DNA of 64,000 nucleotides from Triangularia verruculosa (lineage: Eukaryota; Ascomycota; Sordariomycetes; Sordariales; Podosporaceae). The notes below the pieces were generated by a model, which ran no database searches, was not told the DNA's origin, and worked only from the letters and a program-made list of their open reading frames with translations. The position numbers and the translations under genes were made by a program. How positions within the stretch are numbered: position 1 is the first letter of the stretch; the number at the start of each line of letters is the position of its first letter. The stretch is taken from positions 1-64,000 of the forward strand of contig MU863988.1 of the NCBI GenBank assembly GCA_033296885.1, written 5' to 3'. This document shows, piece by piece, positions 23,763 through 34,786 of the stretch.

Positions 23763-24749
23763 ATGGCCTACCGCACGAGAACGCCGTCGACTTCCTCGAC
23801 TTCGTCGGACTGGGAGGAAGCCCAGATCAGCGACACGGGCGAGTGGGCTTCAGATCACTACTCAGATAGTGATTCGGATGACTGGACCTGCTCAGACAGC
23901 GATACCACGAGTACGACTTCGACCGATGATGGGGCGGAGGCAGAGGCAGATGCGGCCGTGCAGGACAAGATCGAGGCCATGATGGACACAGGAGCAGCGA
24001 TGGCTCACGTCGGGGAGTCAGAAGTTGAAGTGGAGAAAGTTACCGAAGAGGAGACATCAGCTATCAACTCGGAAGCGCCTGAAATTGCCGAGAATGTGAC
24101 GCTGCCGTCGCCTGCTCCGGCGCAAGAGCGCGCTTCTTCCCCCTCCCCCTCACCCTCCTGCCCACCGGCGCGGGCGTCTCCCCCCGCTCCCGCTTCCGCT
24201 CCCACCCCTACACCGGCGCCGGACACACCCACCCCCAGCCCTCAACCAGCCCAGCCTCCCAGACCTCTCTCCCTCCAAGCTAGAATCACCCTAGCAACCC
24301 GCTACTACACCCTCCTCGCCAGACTCGAGGCCTCCCTGGCACAGGAACTCGCCGCCCTCCCCCCAGCCCAACCTCCAACCCCCTCACCACCCGTCTCCTT
24401 CGCAACAAGACTACAGCGCTACAGAGCCTACGACGAAGCCTATCTCGCAGCAGCCGAAGCCGACCGTCTGCACCGTCAGAACCTCAACCTGCCGCCAAAG
24501 GGGCTTTTGGCTCGAATCGGTGACTGGCTCGCCGGCGGCCCCACGGCTGACTTTCGCAGGGAGGTCCCGCACCCCAGCCTGTGGGATCGACGCCAGGCCG
24601 AGATCGAGTACTGGGCTGTGTTGGAGGAGAGATATCGAGAGGAGAGGAGGGTCAGGGAGAGGTATGATCGTCTAAAGGAAAAGTCTCGGAGGGAGTACGT
24701 CGAGAAGCTGAATCAGGGGCTGCCAGAGGGGGCCATGACATGGTTTTAG
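23763..24749 (+). CDS. acidic, proline-rich protein of unknown function
   Basis: Single exon, 328 residues, ATG with a good context. Three zones are visible: a Ser/Thr/Asp-rich acidic N-terminus (about 1-115, many TSST and SDSD runs); a disordered Pro/Ala/Ser-rich middle (about 116-175); and a predicted alpha-helical, charged C-terminal region (about 176-328), rich in Arg, Glu and Tyr, with a WYR-type pattern such as LEERYREERRVRERYDRL. There is no signal peptide or membrane helix. I do not recognise the family. The C-terminal helical region is the part most likely to be conserved. The long single frame and the orderly composition change support a real gene. Confidence 0.7.
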   Translation: MAYRTRTPSTSSTSSDWEEAQISDTGEWASDHYSDSDSDDWTCSDSDTTSTTSTDDGAEAEADAAVQDKIEAMMDTGAAMAHVGESEVEVEKVTEEETSAINSEAPEIAENVTLPSPAPAQERASSPSPSPSCPPARASPPAPASAPTPTPAPDTPTPSPQPAQPPRPLSLQARITLATRYYTLLARLEASLAQELAALPPAQPPTPSPPVSFATRLQRYRAYDEAYLAAAEADRLHRQNLNLPPKGLLARIGDWLAGGPTADFRREVPHPSLWDRRQAEIEYWAVLEERYREERRVRERYDRLKEKSRREYVEKLNQGLPEGAMTWF

Positions 24750-25019
24750 GCCTCTTGCGTGTGCATTATTTAGCTCGTAATTGGTAGAATATGGGTAATA
24801 TCTTCTCGGTCATGCTATCTAGATAACAAAAAATAGATTGCTCGACAGAAACTATGCAGATATCATGAAATCTATGTGCGGATGCTTTCATGTTGATGTG
24901 GGCTGGAATTGTTGCCATCAATGATGGCGTTGCAAGCAAAATGCTTCAAAAATACCAAAAGGGGGGCGGGGGGATGGCTCAGCAGAAGTTGGAAATGGAA
25001 TATATTTGAAAAAGAAAGT

Positions 25020-25101
25020 CGACGTGGGCCTGATTCGAACAGACGCTCCCGAAGGAACAAGATTTCTAGTCTTGCGCATTAGACCACTCTGCCACCACGC
25101 C
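25020..25101 (-). tRNA. tRNA-Ser (anticodon AGA)
   Basis: Read on the minus strand, 82 bases fold as a class II tRNA. The acceptor stem GGCGTGG pairs with CCACGTC (one G-U wobble), with discriminator G. The anticodon stem CAAGA/TCTTG encloses the loop CTAGAAA, so the anticodon is AGA. An extended variable arm (TTCCTTCGGGAGC region) and a T-loop with GTTCGAATC are present. The long variable arm, G73 and AGA anticodon identify serine. There is no intron. It lies in the gap between the acidic protein gene and the oxygenase gene. Confidence 0.97.
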
Positions 25102-25264
25102 TCACAGTGGGCATCAAATCATCCGGAACTAGATTACTCTAGAATATGGTAAATCTTAAAAACGGAACAATACATTTTTCTCAAATGCCACAGTAAACAA
25201 CCTCTACCTGTGCTAACCTTTTCAAAAGGATTCAAGTAATTCGCCATGTCTCCGGTTGTTCTTC

Positions 25265-26919
25265 TCAACCTTCGTAGTCGGAGTCATCGTCGGCAGACTC
25301 CTCTTCAGGGTCTTCCTCCATGACCATTGCATTCTCCATCTCCTCCTCCTCATCGGTAAAATCGAAGCTGGACGCGCAGTCAGACTCACTCTCAGAGTTT
25401 CTTGCCGGCAAGCTTGCTCTGGCGCCGCTCTCGTTGTCGATTTCAGGTACACGGACGATGATGGCGCAGTACGAGTAATCCTCGGATAGATTCGCTTCGT
25501 TGCCGTACTGTTTACGCAGTTATGCCGTTAGCCCATCAACTTGTCAAGGATTCACCGGAGAAAATGCAATAGTGAGAAGAACAACATACCACTATATACG
25601 TAAGCTGGCGCCGCTTGTGCTCGTCTTGCTTTTCATTCATCCACACGATCTGTTTGTACTTGACAGCGCTGACCCCCCAGCGCTTGATTATTCTCTTATG
25701 ATCGCCATCCTCCCAGACTTGGTCGTTGACGGTCATTGTTGGGAAGTACTTCCCAACTACATGTTTGTTCTCTGTAATGCCGTCACAGTAATCGTTCACT
25801 TCAAGATGGAGAACTGGACGTAGATCGACGCGGCAGCCCAGTGACAGAAAGCAATGCCAAATCGCTCGGTCAATGCCTTTGATGGCTGAGACGGAGAAGT
25901 CCTCGTTGGTGTGTGGGTATGCATGCGAGGTGTAGAAACCAAGATAGCCGCCTGGTCATGGGCCTCTGTTAGTCAACGGAACAGAAGCAGATCCACAAGT
26001 GGCGGAAAAGCCGTACTGACCTTTGGGCATGAAAGTCTTGTCGTCCAGAATCTTCTGCGCGTGCTTCACGAGAGGAAGCTGGATGTTCAGCGACCGGGCC
26101 AGTTTGGACTGGGAAACAGATTCAGAATACAGGTTGTATGTCAATGTAATCCGATGCCCAGATGTCACGGGAAAGAACCTCGTGTTCGCAATCGCTGTAG
26201 AACGCAGCCCATTGAACAGCGTTTCCCTTGCTGCTCTTGGTGGACCAATCGAACGTCATCATCTTCCCTTTGTGTCGTACCTCAAGCTCGCCCCCCGAGT
26301 GTTCGGCAGGCAGGCAGATTACCAAAGACCCAAATTGAGACTTGGATCTTGGCGTGTCGACGTGTGCTTTGAAGTGTCCAGAAGGCCCCTCATACACATT
26401 GAGCTTGTAGAGCTCCGCCCGAACCGTGCTCTTTCCTACACCAGGTGCAAGAATCTTGGAAATTATGTCGATGATGCCCACAGGGTATGGGCAGAAGTTG
26501 GTTGAGAATTGAGTGGGGTCAAGCTTGAGTGCCTTTCGATATTCCTCGTCGTATACGTCCTTTTTGCCCAAACCAAAAGTTGCAGGTTGCATATCAGCCA
26601 CCAGGGCTGCCAGCGCAGAGCCTTCCTGTTCGGTAAGAGTCTCCGGGAAACTGATCCTACAGCGAGATGAGGCAGTCGAGGGGTCGCGGGGATCCCAACG
26701 GAGTGTGACAGCGGAAAGGTCTGCCCCAACGTTGGTATCGGGCGTCTTGGCATCTGGGCCAATGATCGGAATCAAGCCGCCGCAAGCGAAGACAAAGGTT
26801 TCCTCGCTGGTGTCCATGGCGGACTTCAACTCTTCCAAAAGAGCATTCGTGTTATCCTCCATCTCGATTGGAGCTGGGTCGACATCCGGCTTGGACCTGA
26901 GGCGGGTTTTGTATGACAT
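25265..26919 (-). CDS. 2-oxoglutarate/Fe(II) oxygenase, frame apparently interrupted
   Basis: Prolyl-4-hydroxylase-like dioxygenase gene. The ATG is at 26919 (a GTG just before it is not needed). Introns are 25952-26020 (69 bases) and 25508-25589 (82 bases). Iron ligands are visible: H186 and D188 in AHVDTPR, and the distal H246 in DCEHEV; the oxoglutarate-binding Arg lies in TSGHRITLTYNL. The C-terminus is strongly acidic (EEEEMENAM, then EEESADDDSDYEG). Between the distal His and SGHR the frame shifts by one base: a TTT run at 26172-26174 appears to carry one T too many. As written, the first frame ends after 266 codons at 26122, while all downstream family signatures continue in the next frame. 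This could be a mutation, a sequencing error or a pseudogene. Substrate unknown; the related fungal proteins are intracellular. Confidence 0.85.
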
Positions 26920-27231
26920 CACGGTTGGTGATACTGTGACACTGTGCTGATAAAAAAGCGAGAGGGTTAGTAAGACTCGAGAAAAGCATCGAATTTATCT
27001 AGAATCAGTCAATGAATTGAGCGCGTTTGTGCGCCGAACCGCTTGGGCGCCACAGTCAGGCAACAGAGACATTTGTGCTACCACCGTCCACAGTTGGCGC
27101 GAGTTAAACGCCATGGCATGTGAGCTTGATATCCGTGGCTGGCGGCATGTGGATACTGTGTCGGAGTTGGGAAAGGTCGAACTGGAAGCTTCCAGGTCGG
27201 ATGGGTGCATGTCTTAAAATTTGAAGATCAA

Positions 27232-27264
<33 letters not shown>

Positions 27265-27341
27265 CAAAAAAATAGGCAGAAAGACTGGAAGCCTAGAGAG
27301 CCAGGGAGGGTGAAAATGCATTCTAAACAGTATCTCCTACC
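26920..27341. other. intergenic region with a CAGG repeat
   Basis: It lies between the oxygenase start and the end of the DUF3176 gene, both on the minus strand, so it holds the oxygenase promoter and a 3' untranslated region. The only notable element is the tetranucleotide repeat listed separately. Confidence 0.5.
27233..27266. repeat. (CAGG)8 microsatellite
   Basis: About eight perfect tandem CAGG copies followed by an A-rich tract. It sits roughly 0.3 kb upstream of the oxygenase start codon and 75 bases beyond the DUF3176 stop codon. A likely length-variable site; no function is implied. Confidence 0.9.
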
Positions 27342-29869
27342 TCACACAGTTTGTCTCATCTCAGAAGGAACGATCTCACTACCTTCCAACCTCACATGCA
27401 ATCTCTTCGCCCTCTCCTTCATAAAATCCAACCGCTGAAGTCTACCACCGACCGCAGACCGAGCCTCAGGGCTGAGAGCAAGAAGGGGAGCAAGGCTCGA
27501 GTCCTTGAACTCCTCAACCACGAAAGCTCCAACCGCCGAATCGTGGCCTGCTCGCGTCTTGATCTGCACCACAATCGTGATGGCAAGGAAAACGGTCGCG
27601 ATTGTCAATTCCACAGCCAAAAATGCAAGCCAACCCCAGGTGACGTGGACGTAGGACTCCTCTATCCAGGCCGTCCCCGTGATGCTGAAAATGCCGTCTT
27701 CCGAGTCTGTTACCCGGTACCGAAACTGATTTTCACGAAGTCTACAAGTCCGTTTTTAGTATCGAAGCCGAAGGGCGGTGTAGTAGTCAAAGACAAGCCA
27801 TGTTGGAAGAGATCAACCTACCCGCTTGATAAACTCAACGCAATATTGCTGTATAGCGTCTGAATCCGGCCATAAGTACGCCCAGAATCAACCAAATTTT
27901 CGGGGTCCATAAATATACTCAACCACAGTGGTCTAGAAAGAATTGATCCCCCCGGGGCCACAAGCTCGATGGCTGTCAGGTTAGGCCGACCTTCAAACTG
28001 CCCGGGATACTCTTGAGCATACGCCATCATCAGAGTTTTGATCTCCGTTGCCATTGCCTCAACGGCCTCATACGTTGCCCCGTATCTCTCCGGCTCCGCA
28101 GCTGAGCGGTTGGGCGGGTTTCTCAGGTAGACCGTGTCATTGTATCGGGGCCTAGAAACCGGGCCGGCGTCGCAGCTGAGTGGTTCAAAGGCCATGTCAT
28201 TGCACGAGAAATCCATGAAGAAGTCGGAGTCGTCGCTCCGCAGTTCTGCCGATGAGTCCACCAGTGTTGTGGTCTGTTCACCTTTCTCAACAGTGATATT
28301 ATATGACTGCACACACAGGTGGAACAGAATTTCGGAGGCCTCGTGCTTGATCTCGTCGACGGCCTCTGCGATCTTGCCGATCGGTACTTCTTCCAGCAGT
28401 TCTCTCCGGTGTGCTTCGTCTCGTATCACAGGAGCGGTGCGAATCAGGACGAGAGACGCAATTTTGGTTTGCATCAGATTCCTGTCGGCTCGAAATGCGA
28501 TACTCTGGTTACCGCTCAGCATGTCGAGAACAAGGGCAAACTTGCCTTGGTGGACTAGGTCAAAACTTGTACCATCGGGGTAGGCGTTCTTGATCGATGC
28601 CTTCCACGTTCTCATACCGTCGACTAGCCATTCACCAGAGGCCTTGAGAGTGGCTGTGGTATGTGCATCCAGCTCTCGAACCTCCAGCTTGGGAGATATG
28701 TCGGCGAATCGGACACAAACCCCCAGTGAGTGTATGGTGTCAAAAGTGCAGTTTCCGGTGGGGCAAGCCGCCCCAGTAGGGTTGATCAGCCCATAATCGT
28801 AACCCTTTGCTGGCCACGGTAGATGTGACACGGCGTTGGACATGACTAGATCCAAGTTCTCATGCACCGGGTGCTCCAGCATCCCGAGAACCGATGTTTG
28901 CGCCCCTTTTTCGTCGGGGGAGGGAACATGCCGAGGGCGGTAGTCAATGGACAACTGGGTCAATGGCGATGTGAGAACACATATTACGCTGAGAACTGCA
29001 GCAAGCGTGATGAAATGTCGATGTCGGATCCTCCGTATCAGAGCCAGCGACCCCCATGATCCTCTACTTGCCTGGTCGATAAGGTGAAAGTCGTACAGGG
29101 GTCTATCCTGAAGGAACCAGCTCCATTTTGCCTGACTTATCGCGTTGGAAACAGGCCACATAAAGGCCGCCTTTGCCACAGTCGTCAGGAACGCAAGGAC
29201 CGAGTTGAGAGATATTTTGAGAGGCCAGCTGGGTAGTTGCTTTTGGTCGTGACTAGCGAGCAGAGCAATGATGCCTGTCCTCGACGGGTACGTTAGCATG
29301 TAGCTAAGTGTATTATGAGTTGAGATGCGTTGCCGCCAAGATTTTAAGAAACTGCTAGCCGGGTGTTGACCTGCAGGGAATCAAGATGGAATATTTGACA
29401 CACCAGCAAAAACCAAGAAGCCGACAATGAGTGATAACGTTTCAAGACCCCAGATTTTCCAAAGAGGCCTAAGGGGGTCTAAATCAGAGTTATCAGCGCC
29501 ATTAATGGATTGCTGGCTAGGCCTTGAAGACTGGGTCCTTGTCTCAGATTCGACAAGAGGTTGTCCACCCATGTGGCCAGTCTCTGCGGAATCTTGGCCC
29601 TGGTGCAAGTTCTGTTGCGCGGGAACAATCTTGACTGGGCATGGTGAGTTGTTAGCAACTGGGAGCGTCGAAGTCGAACTAGATTGCTGTTGGTCATTGC
29701 TTTGTGAGATGTGCGACTCCTCAGGGTGAAACCCGGGGGACGTCGATGCCGCTGGTATTTCGCTTTCGATTTCAGGAGAGTTTGGTTCTTCCCAGTTATC
29801 ATCCGAGCATCTTCGATTCGTGCCGTCGGCCGCAGCCGGCATCTGAGACTTGTGTTGATCCGGTGCCAT
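27342..29869 (-). CDS. DUF3176-family membrane protein
   Basis: Three exons (29869-29404, 29274-27822, 27741-27342), introns of 129 and 80 bases, 772 residues. The N-terminal 130 or so residues are disordered and polar. Then come a helix (about 145-165), a second (about 175-200) leading into the family signature AISQAKWSWF...RPLYDFHLIDQASRGSWGSL, and a third (about 230-255). A long extracellular-type region with several cysteines follows, and a last helix (about 645-670) precedes a cytoplasmic tail. This order is characteristic of DUF3176, a large fungal family of unknown function. I placed the start at MAPDQ because the codons upstream are not ATG or look non-coding. The last exon join (GG|A) was chosen because it alone keeps the C-terminal helix in frame. 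Confidence 0.9.
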
Positions 29870-30351
29870 TGGGCTTGTGTAGATTATTAGGTAAAGAACA
29901 GCCGATGAAGGGGTTATGACTCGAGGGGGCAGGTTAGTCGGCATGCCGAAGTCTTTAAATGCTTTTTGCAAAGACGCCCCCAACTTGACAGACAATTTTT
30001 ATTTTCTTTTGCATAATCATGAAGCATTGGGACCGACCAATGCTCTTAGCGTTGCCATAAGGCTGGAAGATGCTGTTTCTGTGCCGTATTTTAGCCCATC
30101 CGCATTCAATGGGGGCGACCTCATGCCGAGGCCTGAACTAACCAACTATATTGCGACAATAGACGGCTGAGACGAGATGGTAATAATATCCAAAGTCTGA
30201 ACGAAATGTTCGGCCCAAAAGATAGGCCAGCAAATCAGGAAGCCTCCTGCGTCTTCTACAAAATTAGAACCAAGCTGCATTTGTAAGATGATACAAGAAA
30301 CACCACCATTACAACCGAAGTTATCACCTAAAAGCCAGATGAACTGGATAT
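29870..30351. other. intergenic region, no supported gene
   Basis: It contains the upstream region of the DUF3176 gene and the 3' side of the small glycine-rich frame. The short plus-strand frame at 29916-30170 has no domain. Nothing else is visible. Confidence 0.5.
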
Positions 30352-30576
30352 CTAGTTATTCGCAGCGGTATAATTCTCACTGATAGGCAAGTAAGCAGCA
30401 ATCCCATAACCGAGATATCTCAAGACACAGGGCACAGTCGATGATTGCTGGGAAAAGCTCGCCAAACGACCATGACCCTTGCCGGGAGAGCCTCCATGAC
30501 CGCCTCCGGGGCCGCCCTTTCCAAAGACACTGGCAAGGCCAAGAGTGGCAAAAGCAAGAATGATGGCGGCCTTCAT
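30352..30576 (-). CDS. possible small secreted Gly/His-rich protein
   Basis: A 74-codon single-exon frame starting at ATG. Residues 1-19 form a good signal peptide (MKAAIILAFATLGLASVFG), followed by a Gly/His/Lys-rich stretch (KGGPGGGHGGSPGKGHG) and a less biased tail with one cysteine and an N-glycosylation site near the end (NYT). No family recognised. The signal peptide makes a real gene fairly likely. A GTGAG near the 3' end could be a splice donor, so the C-terminus is uncertain. Confidence 0.45.
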   Translation of the reverse strand: MKAAIILAFATLGLASVFGKGGPGGGHGGSPGKGHGRLASFSQQSSTVPCVLRYLGYGIAAYLPISENYTAANN

Positions 30577-31228
30577 CTTGGAGATATTGAGGTTGGCTGA
30601 ACTGGCCGAGGAGCGAGATCTGGAAAGTGGCGGAGTACCACTCAGTGGCTTAACTTGACATCGTGCATTCCTGTTCCCGTCAGTCCTTGGTGTCCGAGTC
30701 TAGATTCCCATGTCTGCTGTCATGATTGAATTCCTAGATCACCTCATGATGCTCTATTACTATTGACGTTGGACCATAATATCTTATCATTGCCGATACA
30801 ACATCTGCAAGCCACTTTCACTTTCTTCCGACCAATAGATGTGCCGTTCTCCATCTGATAAAAATCTCATCCATCTTATCAATCAACCAGCGACCCACCA
30901 GCATCTTGGCTTTCAACGTCATGCGGGACTTGATCGGACTTTTCCCTCCCCCATCCTCACCAGCCCCCTCTTAGCCAGCGTCATCCAATTTGTTTTCAAT
31001 ACAGGCGAGCCATTTTCTCTATTCCACAGAAGGAAGTCCACGGTGTATTCGTATCGACGCGCGAATGAGACCTGTTGTATCGAAACGCATATGCGGAGGG
31101 AGAAACACATACTAATCGTGACTGTTCTCTGATGAGAGCACCTCAGGTTTCCTGGGTTGAAAAGCTTTATGATATCTTCATTGCTCGCATGTCCACTCTT
31201 GCAAAACCAACAGCAACGTCTCTGTTCT
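30577..31228. other. intergenic region, no supported gene
   Basis: Upstream region of the small secreted frame and 3' flank of CTF18. Frames in it (30839-31132 and its antisense) are short and overlapping. I see no RNA gene or repeat. Confidence 0.5.
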
Positions 31229-34200
31229 CTAAAACCCTCTTAAAAATTCCTCCAGGCTGATCGGTTTCCTGACCGCATTATTGATCCCTTCATTATAGGT
31301 AATCCACACCTTTTTATCTCCTTCTCCTGGGCCTCTAATTCTGTTTCCAGCAGCGGCGTTCCCACTTGTCTCTCCAAGCGCGGGTTTCGCCACAATAATC
31401 CTCCCAAAGAAATCCTTTTTGACTGCCGTCCTCTCCTGTTGCTTTAGCATTTCCAGTTTTTGCAGATGACCTGGGACATTTTCCTTGTTGTCATCATGCT
31501 GCGGAACGACACCGCCTCCAGCTCTGAGTCTTGCCTGCCGAGAAGCTGTTTCCTTTGCCGCGATCGTCTTGGCTAACTCTTGATCCAACACCTGGCGGAC
31601 GGCGTATCGCGTTGGAGGTGCTTGGGAGAAGAGGAATTGTGAGGAGGATGCCGTTTCAAAAGTCGCAAGAGTGTCCAGATCTCTGGGTCAAGGTCAGTAA
31701 TCTTGGGTGCAAGAAAGTCAAGCAAAGGAAAAGAAAGAGGTGAACATACGGCTCCATGCGGTACACCCACGTCGTCCTGCCTACCAACCCGCCATCCTCA
31801 ATCTTTCCTTTATGCAACTGGATCCCAACTTCTGCCAACACGTTCGCTGCTCTTCTCACCATGGCCTTTTCGCCTTCACGTCTGACGCTTGCTATCGAGC
31901 CCATCTTGTCGCTTCCGCCTACAACAACAGGTTTTACATCTGGTGATATCAGGCGGACGAGATAAGGGAGGAAATCGGTTGCTACGTCCTCTGGGCTGCG
32001 AAAAGATCGTGACAATGAAGGTGGTAGAGAATCTTGGATGCCCTGCAGGATGGCACGGTTGAGCTTCTCCGCTTCACGTGCCTCATAATCAGCTCTAGGG
32101 CCGGAGAAGGGAAGAGGAGGCGCCTCGTTGGGGTCATCTTCGCCCCACCGCTTCTCTTGGGCAGCTGGCTGGTGGCGACGGGCGGACGCGAATAGATGGT
32201 GGCATGCCAGCACAGGCTGGGAGATGTACTGTGCCAGCTCCCACTCTTGGGCCGAGAATATTCGGGACGAGCAGGTGTCGTGGAAGTGCATCCATTCGTA
32301 GGCCATGTCGGGCTTGGTCAAGAAGGAGTCATCGTTGAAGTCGCGGTTCGGATATTCGAGAAAGATCTCCGTCATGATGCGATCAACCTCGCCGCTTGTA
32401 TCAATCATCTCGCGCAGGCGCGCCATGGCATACTTCTTGATTTGCTCAGAGAAACCCAACTGTGCTTGAGGCTGTTCGTGGAGTGCATTCTTGCTGGCGG
32501 CGGCGGTGGATAGGTTCTGTTTCGGGAAGCCAGCGCCCTCTTGGAAGATGCGGTTGACGATCTCTCTGACTCCGCCGCGACCAAGACCTCTGGCGCCGCC
32601 TCCTCCGTGGGCTAGATCTTGGATAACATTTTGGTCTATCCATTGGCGTGTGAGACAAGGCGTGGCTTGTTTCGACGTTGCCTTCAGTCTTCCAGCAACC
32701 CATTCTCCCACAACCATGACGCCTCTTAGGTCTCCCTCGGCCGTACTCTCTGCACCCTTGCGGGCATCTTGCCCGCTGGTCATGCCCCACGCAGCCTCGC
32801 ATAGTTTTCGTGCAGCATCCTTGTCGCAGGGAATCCCCTCCTTCTCAAAGACAGCTTTCAATCTGGTCACTACAGCTTCAACCGTGGGCTTCCCGACATG
32901 AATGACTTCAGCCAAGCCAGACTGCCTCAGCGGTCTGAGTGATGGGTGGTAGACATCGTTGCAAATCAGGATAAGCGGTCTCATCTGTCGGAAATCGTCC
33001 CCCTTCTTCTTCCTTCCACCTGTCGAACCCTGCCCCGAAGAGTTCTTCTGGTCCACCATAACAAGGTCAATAAGTGCCTTCACAAACCCTCCTTCGCCGC
33101 CAGCCCCAGATCCAGAAACCACGCCGTCCACTTCATCAACGACCACGCATATTGGACGCGCAATCCTGTCTCTTTTCCCAGCTTCTCCCGCCTTCTTGTT
33201 CTCAAGAGTCTTGACCGTCTCTGTGCCCAAGGTTGTCCTAATACGCCCCTTGACTACATCTTTGCTTCTGTCGTCACTGGCGTTGATTTCTAGAACGTCG
33301 TAGCCAGCTTGCCGGGCACACACATGAGCAAGCGTAGTCTTGCCCAAGCCCGGCGGGCCATGAAGCATGAGGATTTTACGATGTGGCCGCTCCTCTTCGT
33401 CCTGGGCTTGCTGCTGCTGTTGACGGCGTACAGAGGGCCGGGATTTTGCAGAGTTGGGAAAGACAATTGGATCCCACTTCTTGAGCCAGCGCAGCACCTG
33501 ACGGTTTGTTAAGTCGTCACCGACGAGGTCCATAAAGTTTCGGGCTCTGTATTTCTCGGTCCACAGTAGTGTTCGCCGTTGCTTCTTTGGCTGCGCTTGA
33601 GGCTCAACGGAAAGTAATGGCTCATCGGGGTGCACCGGTGGCGCAATGGGTGCCGTTGTTTTCTTCCGTGGCTTGGCGAGCTCCTGGCTGGCCTTGTCCA
33701 TGAGGCTGTGGATGTCAATACCAAAATAACTCTTCTTTGCCCGGCCTTCTTTTGTTCGGGATCGTGCTGCTACCATTGTTGCGTAAGATATGGATTCGGC
33801 AGGCTTGCGCTCACGGATTGGGATCGTTTTGCCGGAGCATGTTGACATGCCGTACGGGGCGGGAGCGAACTCTTCGTCTCGGAGGAAATCTGGCAAAGGC
33901 TGTGATAGCTGGGAGGGTAAGATACTCGTGGCCTGGGTTCCGAAGAGACGATCATAACGTTCTGCTTCTTCCTCCGTCTCCTGAGGCGGTTGGCTCTCAG
34001 GAGGGGTCGAGATCGTTTCTTGGGTTTCCGTGCCAGTATTCCCTGTTAATTGTTCGGCGTTCTGGGTATCGGGGTCCAGCATTCGCCGCTTGGGCGAAGG
34101 CTGCCGTGTCGTTTCGTCATCATCGCCATCACCGTCGTCTGAGTCGTCGTCTGCGAGGAAACCAGCAAGAACGCGGGGTTTGAGCTGTTTGGGTGGTTCT

Positions 34201-34274
34201 GCCGGGCGAGGCCTCTTTGCTTTGATCGGAGACGAGCTTGCTGGGAAGATGATGGGGGAGGATGGTGCGATCAT
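31229..34274 (-). CDS. CTF18: CTF18, alternative clamp-loader large subunit
   Basis: Large subunit of the Ctf18-RFC complex, which loads or unloads PCNA at replication forks and is needed for sister-chromatid cohesion; nuclear. Two exons (34274-31750, 31682-31229), intron of 67 bases, 992 residues. The N-terminus is disordered and acidic (about 40-60). The RFC-type AAA+ core starts with LLWTEKYRARNFMDLVGDD, has Walker A GPPGLGKTT with K312, and Walker B VVDEVDG near 380. The C-terminal exon carries the conserved tail (DFFGRIIV, then YNEGINNAVRKPISLEEFL), the segment that in yeast binds Ctf8-Dcc1. The intron must be removed: reading through it ends the protein before that tail. Three ACGCG cores lie upstream. 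Confidence 0.97.
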
Positions 34275-34786
34275 TGTAGGTCAATTCGAGTTGGCGTATC
34301 GGAAGTCAGCTGGGTCGAGTGTATGGCATGTAAAGATAATCGTGATGAGTGTCCCAACTGCAAAATGTCTGGATCGTCAAGCGCTGTGGTCTTGGGGGAC
34401 GCGGCAGACGCGCTCAAAAAGTGGACTCGCGACCCGCGACGCGATCAATTAAGCGGGACAGGTGTGTTGTGTGGTCCGTGCACCTCTGTACGCTCGTAAT
34501 TCAAGTGTATTGTGGTGTAATTACCAGATAAAATACATCCAAGTCACCATTTAGTGCTCAATCGATGCCTCGCCTCCTAATTTTACAAGTACTACTCTGC
34601 CGAGGCTTGCTATTGCCTACCTTATGTTGAACATGCAATGCTTTCTATGAACATATTCTTTTGTAGGGTAGCCTTCTTGCATCTTGTAGACCGCACCTGT
34701 AATCATACTGACTGCTCCTGAGAGAAAGTTACAAGAACAAATTCAACCACATCAACGTTAGACTCTACCTAGGATAACTAACCTCT
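34275..34786. other. intergenic region upstream of CTF18
   Basis: Holds the CTF18 promoter, with the ACGCG cluster listed separately, and the 3' flank of the DUF1772-like gene. The short plus-strand frames here are antisense extensions of CTF18 and not supported. Confidence 0.5.
34399..34443. promoter_or_regulatory. cluster of three ACGCG cores (MCB-like)
   Basis: ACGCG occurs at 34399-34403, 34408-34412 and 34439-34443, 125-170 bases upstream of the CTF18 start codon, within a locally CG-rich patch. ACGCG is the core of the MluI cell-cycle box bound by MBF-type (Mbp1/Swi6) factors, which drive G1/S genes in yeasts. CTF18 acts in S phase, so the placement makes sense. That MBF binds here is inference. 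Confidence 0.4.

Noticed and set aside
27233..27266. Repeat array considered as CRISPR-like
   Set aside because: It is a perfect tetranucleotide microsatellite without spacers, in a eukaryotic genome.
32196..34183. Plus-strand frames across CTF18
   Set aside because: Antisense shadows of a well-supported gene.
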